Source: DASSUW01 sp963730535 (GTDB lineage Bacteria; Actinomycetota; Thermoleophilia; Solirubrobacterales; Solirubrobacteraceae). Taken from it: a stretch of 64,000 nucleotides of DNA. Under the pieces are notes generated by a model. It was not told where the DNA came from and searched no databases. It saw only the letters and a program-made list of their open reading frames with translations. The stretch covers positions 868,001 to 932,000 of the forward strand of contig CAVSRU010000012.1 in the NCBI GenBank assembly GCA_963730535.1. Direction: 5' to 3'. This document shows positions 39,908 through 49,991 of the stretch, piece by piece. Position 1 is the first letter of the stretch, and the number at the start of each line of letters is the position of its first letter. The position numbers and the translations under genes are program-made.

Positions 39908-40611
39908 CGCGCCCGCTCCACCACGTCGACCAGGCGCCAGCGCTTGGAACGGGACATCGGGCGGCACTCCTGGACGCGCACGGTGTCGCCCTCGTGGGCG
40001 TCGTTGCGCTCGTCGTGGGCGTAGAGCTTGACCGTCGAGCGCATGATCTTGTGGTAGCGCTTGTGGCGCCGGACCATGTCGATCGCGACCGTGATGGTCT
40101 TGTCGCCCTTGTCGGAGACGACGACGCCCTGGCGGACCTTCGCGCGGCCCGGGCCGTGCTCGGGCCCGTGGTCGGGCTCGCGCGGCGGCTCGGCCGCCCG
40201 GCGCTCGGCCTTCTTGGTCTTGAGCTTGGAGCGATAGGCGCGGCGCTGCTTGGCCACTGCGGCCCGGCGCTCGGCGCGCTCGGCGACGCGCTCCTCGGGA
40301 GTCTGCGACTTGCGGCGCCCGGCAGCGGCGCGCCGCTCGGAGCGCTTGGCCTCGAGGCGCTCGCGGCGCGTCGGCCCGCTCTTGGGCGCAGCCTTCGGCT
40401 TCGCCGCGGGCTGCTCCTCGGCGGGCGCGGCCTCCTCGGCGGGCGCGGCCTCCTCGGCCGGTGCCTCCTCGGCAGCAGGAGCCTCGGCCTCGGCGGCCGG
40501 CGTCTCCTCAGCAGCAGGAGCCTCGGCCTCGGGCGTCGCCTCTTCGGGCGTCGCCGCGGCCTCCACTTCTTCCTGGATGTTTTCCGGAGTCTCTTCGTTC
40601 TTCTTAGCCAT
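39904..40611 (-). CDS. rpsQ: 30S ribosomal protein S17 with a 150-residue N-terminal extension
   Basis: The last about 80 residues (from about 155) are a normal S17: 'GVVVSDKGDKTITVAIDMVR', 'VKLYAHDERNDAHEGDTVRV' and 'CRPMSRSKRWRLVDVVERAR'. Ahead of it is a low-complexity extension: residues 1-72 are acidic Ala/Glu/Pro repeats ('EEAPAEEAAPAEEAAPAEEQ'), and 73-150 are basic and helical ('ERLEAKRSERRAAAGRRK'). The extension is in frame from an ATG that overlaps rpmC by eight bases, and no better internal start is seen. Mycobacterial S17 also has an N-terminal extension, but shorter. Confidence 0.93.
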   Translation of the reverse strand: MAKKNEETPENIQEEVEAAATPEEATPEAEAPAAEETPAAEAEAPAAEEAPAEEAAPAEEAAPAEEQPAAKPKAAPKSGPTRRERLEAKRSERRAAAGRRKSQTPEERVAERAERRAAVAKQRRAYRSKLKTKKAERRAAEPPREPDHGPEHGPGRAKVRQGVVVSDKGDKTITVAIDMVRRHKRYHKIMRSTVKLYAHDERNDAHEGDTVRVQECRPMSRSKRWRLVDVVERAR

Positions 40612-40837
40612 CGTCGGCCTCAGTCGTCGTCTTCGTCGGCACGTTGGGGTCGACGCCGCGCTGGCGGGCGATCGTGAGCGCCCGCGCGAGCTCGCGCTTG
40701 GCGCCGCGCAGCCGCGCGGTGTTGTCCAGCTCGCCGGTGGCGTGCTGCATGCGCAGGCCGAACACGTCGCGGCGCGCGGTCGCGATGTGCTCGCGCAGCT
40801 TGGCGTCGGTGATGTCGCGCATGTCGGAGGCCTTCAT
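40604..40837 (-). CDS. rpmC: 50S ribosomal protein L29
   Basis: L29 of 77 residues: 'MKASDMRDITDAKLREHIAT', 'ARRDVFGLRMQHATGELDNT', and 'RELARALTIARQRGV'. The start ATG overlaps the rplP stop (ATGA). It lies at the exit tunnel next to L23. Confidence 0.95.
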   Translation of the reverse strand: MKASDMRDITDAKLREHIATARRDVFGLRMQHATGELDNTARLRGAKRELARALTIARQRGVDPNVPTKTTTEADDG

Positions 40838-41253
40838 CACTGACCGTCCTCGCGCATCACGAACTTGGTCTTCACGGGCAGCTTGTGGCCGGCCAGGCGC
40901 ATCGCCTCGCGCGCGAGCGGCTCCGGCACGCCGGAGAGCTCGAACATCACGCGGCCCGGCTTGACGACGGCGACCCAGCCCTCCGGGTTGCCCTTGCCGG
41001 AGCCCATGCGGGTCTCGGCGGGCTTCTTGGTGTAGGGCTTGTCCGGGAAGACGTTGATCCACACCTTGCCGCCGCGCTTGATCTTGCGCGTCATCGCGAT
41101 ACGAGCAGCCTCGATCTGGCGGTTGGTGAGCCAGCCGTTCTCGAGCGCCTTGAGCCCGTACTCGCCGAACTCGACGGTCTGCTGGCCGCGCGAGAGCCCG
41201 GCCCGCCGGCCGCGGTGCTGCTTGCGGAACTTGACTCGCTTCGGGGACAGCAT
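40837..41253 (-). CDS. rplP: 50S ribosomal protein L16
   Basis: L16 of 138 residues: 'MLSPKRVKFRKQHRGRRAGL', 'WLTNRQIEAARIAMTRKIKR', 'KVWINVFPDKPYTKKPAETR' and 'MGSGKGNPEGWVAVVKPGRV'. It helps place the A-site tRNA. ATG 41253 overlaps the rpsC stop. Confidence 0.98.
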   Translation of the reverse strand: MLSPKRVKFRKQHRGRRAGLSRGQQTVEFGEYGLKALENGWLTNRQIEAARIAMTRKIKRGGKVWINVFPDKPYTKKPAETRMGSGKGNPEGWVAVVKPGRVMFELSGVPEPLAREAMRLAGHKLPVKTKFVMREDGQ

Positions 41254-42176
41254 CAGCGGCTGATCCCTCCGCTCAGGTCGGGACGCGGACCGCCGCGGCC
41301 TCCGCCGCCACGGCCACCGCCGCCGCCACGGCCACCGCCGCCGCCGCCACGGCCGCCGCCGCCGCCGCCACGGCCGCCGCCGCCACCGCCGCCGCCGAAG
41401 CCAGGGCCGCCGCCGCGGCCACCGCCGCCACGGCCGTCGCCGCGCCCGCGGCCGTCACGGCCGCCGCGCCCACGCCGCCGGTCGTCGCCCTGGTCGTCGC
41501 CGCGCCCGGGCGGCTCGTCGAGCGACGTGAGGTCCTGGCCGGTGTAGCCGGCGGGCATGATCTCGCCCTTGTTGATCCAGCACTTGACGCCGATGCGGCC
41601 GAACGTCGTGCGGGCCTCGTAGTAGCCGTAGTCGATGTCCGCCCGCAGCGTGTGCAGCGGCACGCGACCGTCGGAGTAGGACTCGGAGCGGGCCATCTCA
41701 GCGCCGCCCAGGCGGCCGCCGACCTGGATCTTGCAGCCCTTGGCGCCGGAGCGCATGGCGCTCGTGAGCGCGCGCTTCATCGCGCGCCGGAAGGCGACGC
41801 GGTTCTGAAGCTGCTCGGCGATCGACTGCGCGACGAGCTTCGCGTCGAGCTCGGGGCGCTTGATCTCGAGGATGTTGACCTTGATCGACTTGCCCGTGAG
41901 CCTGTGCAGGTCGCGCCGCAGGGCGTCGACCTCCGACCCGGACTTGCCGATCACGATGCCCGGGCGCGCGGTGTGGATGTTGACCTCCACCTCGGCGGCG
42001 TCCTTGCGGATCGTGATGTCCGACAGGCCGGCGTGCGCGAGCTTGTTCGTGATGTGGTCCCGGATCCGCACGTCCTCGATCAGGAAGTCGGAGAAGTTCT
42101 TCTCGGAGAACCAGTTCGACTTCCAGTCGTGGATGTAGCCCACGCGCATGGCCTCGGGATGAACCTTCTGACCCAT
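41253..42176 (-). CDS. rpsC: 30S ribosomal protein S3 with a Gly/Arg-rich C-terminal tail
   Basis: Residues 1-215 are a standard S3 with the KH motif 'RPGIVIGKSGSEVDALRRDL' and 'KGCKIQVGGRLGGAEMARSE'. The protein continues for about 85 residues that are almost only Gly and Arg with some Asp ('GRGDDQGDDRRRGRGGRDGR', then runs of GGGGGRGGG) and ends PDLSGGISR. The tail resembles RGG/RG RNA-binding regions of eukaryotic proteins. The underlying DNA (about 41275-41510) is a GCC-type low-complexity tract. S3 sits at the mRNA entry channel, so the tail could touch incoming mRNA. Confidence 0.95.
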   Translation of the reverse strand: MGQKVHPEAMRVGYIHDWKSNWFSEKNFSDFLIEDVRIRDHITNKLAHAGLSDITIRKDAAEVEVNIHTARPGIVIGKSGSEVDALRRDLHRLTGKSIKVNILEIKRPELDAKLVAQSIAEQLQNRVAFRRAMKRALTSAMRSGAKGCKIQVGGRLGGAEMARSESYSDGRVPLHTLRADIDYGYYEARTTFGRIGVKCWINKGEIMPAGYTGQDLTSLDEPPGRGDDQGDDRRRGRGGRDGRGRGDGRGGGGRGGGPGFGGGGGGGGRGGGGGGRGGGGGGRGGGGGRGGGGRGGPRPDLSGGISR

Positions 42177-42180
42177 GCGT

Positions 42181-42912
42181 TCAGGACTCCTTCGGGGTGA
42201 GCGTGATGGTCAAGTGAGAGGTGCGCTTGCGGATCCGCGTCGCGCGGCCCATGGCCCGCGGGCGGTAGCGCTTGAGCGTCGGCCCCTCGTCGGCATGGAC
42301 CGCGGCGATCCGCAGGTCCTCTCCGACCAGTTCGTGGTTGTGCTCCGCGTTGGCGATCGCGGACTCCAGCAGCTTGAGCCACGGCTTGGCGGCCGCGCGC
42401 GGGGTGAAGGCGAGAATCGCCCGCGCCTCGGCGACGTCCTTGCCGCGGATGTGGTCGCACACCAGCCGCGCCTTGCGGGCGGAGGTGCGCACGTACTTGG
42501 CCTGGGCGCGCACGAGCACGCCCGGCTCCGGGCGGCGCCGGCGGTCGCGCTTGCGCGGCTGCGCCTTGGCGGCCTCCTGCACGTCCTTCTCGGCCGCGGC
42601 GGCCGCGGCCTTCTTCTTCGTGCCCTCGGGGGCCGTGCCCTCCGGGTTCTTGTCCTCGGCCGCGACGCGCCGGCGCTTGGGCTTGGGCTTCTCCTCCGTT
42701 GCCTCGGCGGCGGCCTTGTCGACGCCCGTGGCCTCCGCAGCCTGGCCCTCGGCCTCGGGCTTGGCCTTCTTCGCGCGCGTGCGCTTCGGCTTCGCCTCCG
42801 GCTGGGCAGCCTCGGTCGCGGCAGCCTCCGCCTTCGCGTCCTTGGCGTCCTCGGGCACGGCGCCCTCGCCCGCCTTGCCCTTCTGCGGGTCCTGGGGATT
42901 CTCAGGCGTCAT
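42181..42912 (-). CDS. rplV: 50S ribosomal protein L22 with a 130-residue N-terminal extension
   Basis: The L22 core is residues about 132-243: 'VRAQAKYVRTSARKARLVCD', 'LKLLESAIANAEHNHELVGE', and 'RAMGRATRIRKRTSHLTITL'. The first about 131 residues are low-complexity: alternating Lys/Arg-rich and Ala/Glu-rich stretches ('KPKRTRAKKAKPEAEGQAAE', 'EEKPKPKRRRVAAEDKNPEG'). The start overlaps the rpsS stop (42909-42912), and no alternative start with a ribosome site lies at the core boundary. L22 normally has about 110-120 residues. Confidence 0.93.
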   Translation of the reverse strand: MTPENPQDPQKGKAGEGAVPEDAKDAKAEAAATEAAQPEAKPKRTRAKKAKPEAEGQAAEATGVDKAAAEATEEKPKPKRRRVAAEDKNPEGTAPEGTKKKAAAAAAEKDVQEAAKAQPRKRDRRRRPEPGVLVRAQAKYVRTSARKARLVCDHIRGKDVAEARAILAFTPRAAAKPWLKLLESAIANAEHNHELVGEDLRIAAVHADEGPTLKRYRPRAMGRATRIRKRTSHLTITLTPKES

Positions 42913-43181
42913 CGCACCCGGCCCTTGGAGTCATGGCCGCGATAGGTCCGCGTCGGGGCGAACTCGCCGAGCTTGTGGCCGACCATCGACTCGGACACGA
43001 ACACGGGCACGTGCTTGCGCCCGTCGTGCACGGCGATGGTGTGGCCCACCATCTCGGGGAAGATCGTCGACGTCCGCGACCACGTGCGGACCATCGTGCG
43101 CGAGTTCGAGGCGTTCATGGACTCGATGCGCTGCATGAGGCGCTCCTCGGCCCACGGACCCTTCTTCGAGGAACGGCTCAT
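42909..43181 (-). CDS. rpsS: 30S ribosomal protein S19
   Basis: S19 of 90 residues from ATG 43181: 'MSRSSKKGPWAEERLMQRIE', 'TWSRTSTIFPEMVGHTIAVH' and 'HKLGEFAPTRTYRGHDSKGR'. It is in the 30S head with S13. ATG overlaps the rplB stop (ATGA). Confidence 0.97.
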   Translation of the reverse strand: MSRSSKKGPWAEERLMQRIESMNASNSRTMVRTWSRTSTIFPEMVGHTIAVHDGRKHVPVFVSESMVGHKLGEFAPTRTYRGHDSKGRVR

Positions 43182-44029
43182 CAGCGGCCACCCTTCTTGC
43201 CGCGGCGCCGGCCGCGGACGATGTAGCGATCGGACTGCTTGCCCTTCTTGCGGGTGCGGTAGCCGATCGTCGGCACGCCCCAGGGCGTCTGCGGATGGTT
43301 GCCCAGCGGCGTGGCGCCCTCGCCGCCACCGTGGGGATGGTCGACCGGGTTCATGGCCGTGCCGCGCGTCTGCGGACGCACGCCCATGTGGCGCTTGCGG
43401 CCCGCCTTGCCGACCGTGACGTTCTGGTGGTCGGCGTTGCCGACGACGCCGACGGTGGCGCGGCAATCGGCACGCACCATGCGCATCTCGCCCGAGGGGA
43501 GGCGCAGCGTCGCCATGCCGCTCTCCTTGGCCATCAGCTGGATGCCCGAGCCGGCGGAGCGGCCGAGCTGGCCGCCGCGGCCGGGCTGGAGCTCGACGTT
43601 GTGGACGAGCGTGCCGACCGGCATCAGCGACAGCGCCATCGCGTTGCCGACCGTGATGTCGGACCCGGCGCCGGACTGCACGGTCATGCCGACGCGCAGC
43701 CGGTTGGGGGCGATGATGTAGCTCTTCTCGCCGTCCGCGTAGTGCAGCAGCGCGATGTAGGCCGACCGGTTGGGGTCGTACTCGATCGCGGCCACCTTCG
43801 CGGGCACGCCGTCCTTGCGGTTGCGCTTGAAGTCGACCTTGCGGTACAGGCGCTTGGCGCCGCCGCCGCGATGGCGCGAGGTCTTGCGCCCGTTGGCGTT
43901 GCGGCCGCCGGACTTCTTGAGGCCCTCGACGAGGGTCTTCTCCGGCTCGGTCTTCGTGATCTCCGCGAAGTCGGGATACGTGACGAAGCGGCGGCCGGGG
44001 GAGGTGGGCTTGGGCTTGCGAATCGGCAT
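43181..44029 (-). CDS. rplB: 50S ribosomal protein L2
   Basis: L2 of 282 residues: 'MPIRKPKPTSPGRRFVTYPD', 'AKRLYRKVDFKRNRKDGVPA', 'LPSGEMRMVRADCRATVGVV' and the highly conserved 'RGTAMNPVDHPHGGGEG' near the peptidyl-transferase centre (His in DHPHGGG). It lies three bases after rplW. Confidence 0.98.
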   Translation of the reverse strand: MPIRKPKPTSPGRRFVTYPDFAEITKTEPEKTLVEGLKKSGGRNANGRKTSRHRGGGAKRLYRKVDFKRNRKDGVPAKVAAIEYDPNRSAYIALLHYADGEKSYIIAPNRLRVGMTVQSGAGSDITVGNAMALSLMPVGTLVHNVELQPGRGGQLGRSAGSGIQLMAKESGMATLRLPSGEMRMVRADCRATVGVVGNADHQNVTVGKAGRKRHMGVRPQTRGTAMNPVDHPHGGGEGATPLGNHPQTPWGVPTIGYRTRKKGKQSDRYIVRGRRRGKKGGR

Positions 44030-44032
44030 GGC

Positions 44033-44329
44033 TTAGAGGTCGGCCTCGAGGCCCTGGAAGATCGGGATCGTGTCGCCCTGCTGAAGCTGGATGACGGCCT
44101 TCTTCCAGGCGCGAGTGCGCCCGGCGGTGTAGCCGCGCCGCTTGGGCTTGGAGGGCACCGACGAGGTCGCGACGTTGACGACCCGGACGTCGAACAGCAG
44201 CTCGATCGCCTGCTTGATCTGGGTCTTGTGCGCGTCCGGGTGGACCCGGAACGTGTACTTGCCGACCGTCGCCAGCGCGTAGGACTTCTCGGAGACGACG
44301 GGGCGGATGATCACCTGGCTAGCGTCCAT
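44033..44329 (-). CDS. rplW: 50S ribosomal protein L23
   Basis: L23 of 98 residues from ATG 44329, which overlaps the rplD stop: 'MDASQVIIRPVVSEKSYALA', 'YTFRVHPDAHKTQIKQAIEL', 'KPKRRGYTAGRTRAWKKAVI'. It forms the docking site for trigger factor and SRP at the exit tunnel. Confidence 0.97.
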   Translation of the reverse strand: MDASQVIIRPVVSEKSYALATVGKYTFRVHPDAHKTQIKQAIELLFDVRVVNVATSSVPSKPKRRGYTAGRTRAWKKAVIQLQQGDTIPIFQGLEADL

Positions 44330-44958
44330 CAGGTCACCGCCTCCTTCTTGCGTGCCCGCGCCGTGACGGCGTCGAGCGCGTCCGTCGAGAAGACCACCGA
44401 CGCGGCGCCGATCAGGTCGGCGACGCCGCAGTCGTCGGCGGCCAGCACGTTGACGCCGGCGAGGTTCCGGAACGACCTGAAGACGGAGGCCTCGTCGGCG
44501 CCGGTGACGACCACGAGGACCGAGCCGCCGCGGCGGTCGGCGATCAGGTCGGCGGCCTGCTTGGTCGACGGCGTCTCGAAGCCGCCGGCGTCGAGCGCGA
44601 AGATCGAGCCGCGGTCGGCGTGGACCGACAGCGCGCAGCGCAGCGCCGCGCGGCGCGCCTTGCGGTTGACCTTGACCGTGTAGTGCCGGGGGGTCGGGCC
44701 GAAGACCACGCCGCCGCCCGCGAACTGCGGCGCGCGGATCGTGCCCTGGCGGGCGCGGCCGGTGCCCTTCTGGCGCCACGGCTTGGCGGCGCCGCCGCGG
44801 ACCAGCCCGCGCGTGCGGGTCGAGTGCGTGCCGCGCCGGCGGGCGGCCATCTCGGCCACCACGACCTCGTGCACGAGCGGGCCGTTGAACTCGGCGCCGA
44901 ACACGTCGCCGTCGAGCTTGACCTTCTTGCTGGACCCGAGGACCTTGGCGTCAGCCAT
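44329..44958 (-). CDS. rplD: 50S ribosomal protein L4
   Basis: L4 of 209 residues with the extended tunnel loop 'RRRGTHSTRTRGLVRGGAAK' and 'PWRQKGTGRARQGTIRAPQF'. In E. coli L4 represses the S10 operon through its leader; a strong hairpin lies upstream of rpsJ here too. The start overlaps the rplC stop by eight bases. Confidence 0.97.
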   Translation of the reverse strand: MADAKVLGSSKKVKLDGDVFGAEFNGPLVHEVVVAEMAARRRGTHSTRTRGLVRGGAAKPWRQKGTGRARQGTIRAPQFAGGGVVFGPTPRHYTVKVNRKARRAALRCALSVHADRGSIFALDAGGFETPSTKQAADLIADRRGGSVLVVVTGADEASVFRSFRNLAGVNVLAADDCGVADLIGAASVVFSTDALDAVTARARKKEAVT

Positions 44959-45568
44959 CGGTGCGCACCTCCACGGTGCCGCCCTTGGCGCCCGGCACGG
45001 AGCCGCGGACGAGCATGAGGTTGTCCTGCGGGATCAGCTCGACGATCGTCAGCCCGCGCTGGGTGACACGCTTGCCGCCCATGCGGCCGGGGCCGCGAAT
45101 GCCCTTGAACACGCGCGAGGGCGTGGCCGAGGCGCCGATCGAGCCTGGGGCGCGCACGTTGTGCGAGCCGTGCGACTTCGGGCCGGCGTGGAAGTTGTGG
45201 CGCTTGATCGTGCCCGCGAAGCCCTTGCCCTTGCCCTTGCCGGCGACCTTGACGATCTGGCCGACCTCGAACGCCTCGACGGTGACGGTGTCGCCCACCT
45301 GGAGCTCGCCGGCCTCGTCACGGAACTCGACGAGCGTGCGAACGGGCGGGGCGTCCGCCTTCTTGAGGTGCCCGAGCTCCGGCTTGGAGAGGGCCTTCTC
45401 GCGCACGGCACCGAAGCCGAGCTGGACGGCCTCGTAGCCGTCGCCGTCGAACGTGCGGATCCCGGTCACCGGGCAGGGTCCGGCCTCGAGCACGGTGACG
45501 CGCTCGACGCGGCCCTCTTGGGTGAAGCGCTGGGTCATGCCCAGCTTCTTGGCAAGGATGGCTGGCAT
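44951..45568 (-). CDS. rplC: 50S ribosomal protein L3
   Basis: L3 of 205 residues: 'MPAILAKKLGMTQRFTQEGR', 'GKGKGFAGTIKRHNFHAGPK' with the Gln/His-type central loop, 'SHGSHNVRAPGSIGASATPS' and 'RMGGKRVTQRGLTIVELIPQ'. It starts six bases after rpsJ. Confidence 0.97.
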   Translation of the reverse strand: MPAILAKKLGMTQRFTQEGRVERVTVLEAGPCPVTGIRTFDGDGYEAVQLGFGAVREKALSKPELGHLKKADAPPVRTLVEFRDEAGELQVGDTVTVEAFEVGQIVKVAGKGKGKGFAGTIKRHNFHAGPKSHGSHNVRAPGSIGASATPSRVFKGIRGPGRMGGKRVTQRGLTIVELIPQDNLMLVRGSVPGAKGGTVEVRTDG

Positions 45569-45574
45569 TGCGTG

Positions 45575-45904
45575 TTAGCCGAAGGCGAGTCGGATCTCGA
45601 TGTCGACGCCCGCGGGCAGGTGGTCGAGCCGCTGGAGCGAGTCGACCGTCTTGGGCGTCGGCTGGTGGATGTCGATCAGGCGCTTGTGGGTGCGGATCTC
45701 GAAGTGCTCCTGCGAGTCCTTGTCCTTGAACGGCGACTTGATCACCGCGTAGACGTTCTTCTCGGTCGGGAGCGGCACCGGGCCGGACACGGTCGCGCCC
45801 GTCCGCGTGGCGGTTTCCACGATCTCTTTGGCCGCCGTCTCGATGGCCGACGAGTCGTAGGCCTTGAGGCGGATGCGGATCTTGTTTTGGGCTACGGCTG
45901 CCAA
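45575..45904 (-). CDS. rpsJ: 30S ribosomal protein S10
   Basis: S10 (also the NusE antitermination factor): 'NKIRIRLKAYDSSAIETAAK', 'GPVPLPTEKNVYAVIKSPF', 'FEIRTHKRLIDIHQPTPKTV', 'LPAGVDIEIRLAFG'. The only suitable start is TTG 45904, six codons before the conserved NKIRIRL; no ATG or GTG lies between it and the core, and the ribosome site is poor. It is the first gene of the S10 operon, behind a leader of about 140 bases. Confidence 0.95.
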   Translation of the reverse strand: MAAVAQNKIRIRLKAYDSSAIETAAKEIVETATRTGATVSGPVPLPTEKNVYAVIKSPFKDKDSQEHFEIRTHKRLIDIHQPTPKTVDSLQRLDHLPAGVDIEIRLAFG

Positions 45905-45957
45905 TGTTCTGTCCGGTGCTTGGAGTGAAGTTTTAGCTGGGTGCTTGCGCGCGTTGA

Positions 45958-45986
45958 GGGCGGACTCCGGGCATCGGAGCCCGCCC
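45958..45986 (-). promoter_or_regulatory. Leader hairpin upstream of rpsJ
   Basis: Positions 45958-45969 pair with 45975-45986 (11 pairs, one mismatch, five-base loop). This makes a very stable stem 54 bases before the rpsJ start. No U-run follows on the minus strand, so it is more likely an RNA control element than a terminator. Confidence 0.55.
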
Positions 45987-46020
45987 CCAATAGGTCGTAT
46001 CTGTCGACTTCTTGCTTCCA

Positions 46021-46039
46021 CGCGGGCTGATCGCCCGCG
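46021..46039 (-). terminator. Hairpin after tuf
   Basis: CGCGGGC (46021-46027) pairs with GCCCGCG (46033-46039) around a five-base loop, seven bases after the tuf stop. There is no U-run. It may stop or pause transcripts between tuf and the S10 operon. Confidence 0.4.
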
Positions 46040-46045
46040 CGGTCC

Positions 46046-47233
<1,188 letters not shown>

Positions 47234-47303
47234 TTTCTCTGTTCCTCTCTAAGTCTCTTGAAAACGAAATTCTTCGGTAGGCGAACCCATGCAGGTTACC
47301 GCG

Positions 47304-49406
<2,103 letters not shown>

Positions 49407-49451
49407 GGCTGGTCTTTCGTCGTTCGCGTGGGGAATGCCCGCTCCGCAGGC

Positions 49452-49477
49452 AAAAAAACAGGCCCTTGACGGGCCCG
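49452..49477 (-). terminator. Intrinsic terminator in the fusA leader (possible attenuator)
   Basis: On the minus strand a 7-bp stem (CGGGCCC / GGGCCTG, one G-U pair, loop GTCAA) is followed directly by seven T residues (49458-49452). It is the only U-run hairpin seen in the window and lies 45 bases before the fusA ATG. A -10-like TATTCT (49549-49554) lies about 70 bases further upstream, which would put the terminator within the leader. Confidence 0.7.
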
Positions 49478-49548
49478 GGGTCGCACGGAGATCGGGCTCG
49501 AGGTTTCCCAGGCGCCAGAGGGCAAGCTGCGCCCCGCGGCGACGAAGG

Positions 49549-49554
49549 AGAATA
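49549..49554 (-). promoter_or_regulatory. -10 box TATTCT upstream of fusA
   Basis: TATTCT on the minus strand, preceded by TGC, would start a leader of about 135 bases. It lies 12 bases before the divergent membrane-protein gene start. No -35 match is seen. Confidence 0.4.
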
Positions 49555-49565
49555 GCATCCGCACC

Positions 49566-49991
49566 GTGCCTCGCCCCGTGCTTTACGCGCCGCTCGTGGC
49601 GGGTGCGCTGCTGCTGATTCTGGCCGAGTTTCTGACCGTCCGCGAGATCCGCGCGGTGACCGCCGTGCCGTCGGGCGGGACGTCCACGGGAGGCGACCTG
49701 CACGGCTACGCGCTGGGCGTCATCGGGCTCGCCATGCTGCCGATGACCTTCGGCGCGGTGCAGCGTGGCGCCCGGCCCGCCGCGATCGCCCTGCTCGCGC
49801 TCGCGCTCGCCGCCTGCGTGATCGTGCTCGCGATCGATCTCCCCAAGCTGGACGACACCGGGCTGATCGGCCGCACCTACGAGCTCGCCGAGGCGCACCC
49901 CGGGACCGGCTTCTACCTCGAGAGCCTGGGCGCCGCGCTGGCGCTCGTCGGCGCCGTGGCGGTGCTGGTCCTCACTCCTGCTCGACGGTGA
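49566..49991 (+). CDS. Small four-span membrane protein, unknown
   Basis: A 141-residue protein from GTG 49566 with four hydrophobic spans ('YAPLVAGALLLILAEFL', 'YALGVIGLAMLPMTFGAV', 'AAIALLALALAACVIVLAI', 'ESLGAALALVGAVAVLVL'). It lies on the opposite strand within the str region and overlaps the 3' end of the convergent oxidoreductase by 20 bases. No family is recognised. Confidence 0.55.
   Translation: MPRPVLYAPLVAGALLLILAEFLTVREIRAVTAVPSGGTSTGGDLHGYALGVIGLAMLPMTFGAVQRGARPAAIALLALALAACVIVLAIDLPKLDDTGLIGRTYELAEAHPGTGFYLESLGAALALVGAVAVLVLTPARR

Noticed and set aside
41275..41510. Non-coding GCC satellite repeat
   Set aside because: The tract is in frame with rpsC and encodes the Gly/Arg tail. 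The operon overlap with rplP (ATGA) shows that translation passes through it.
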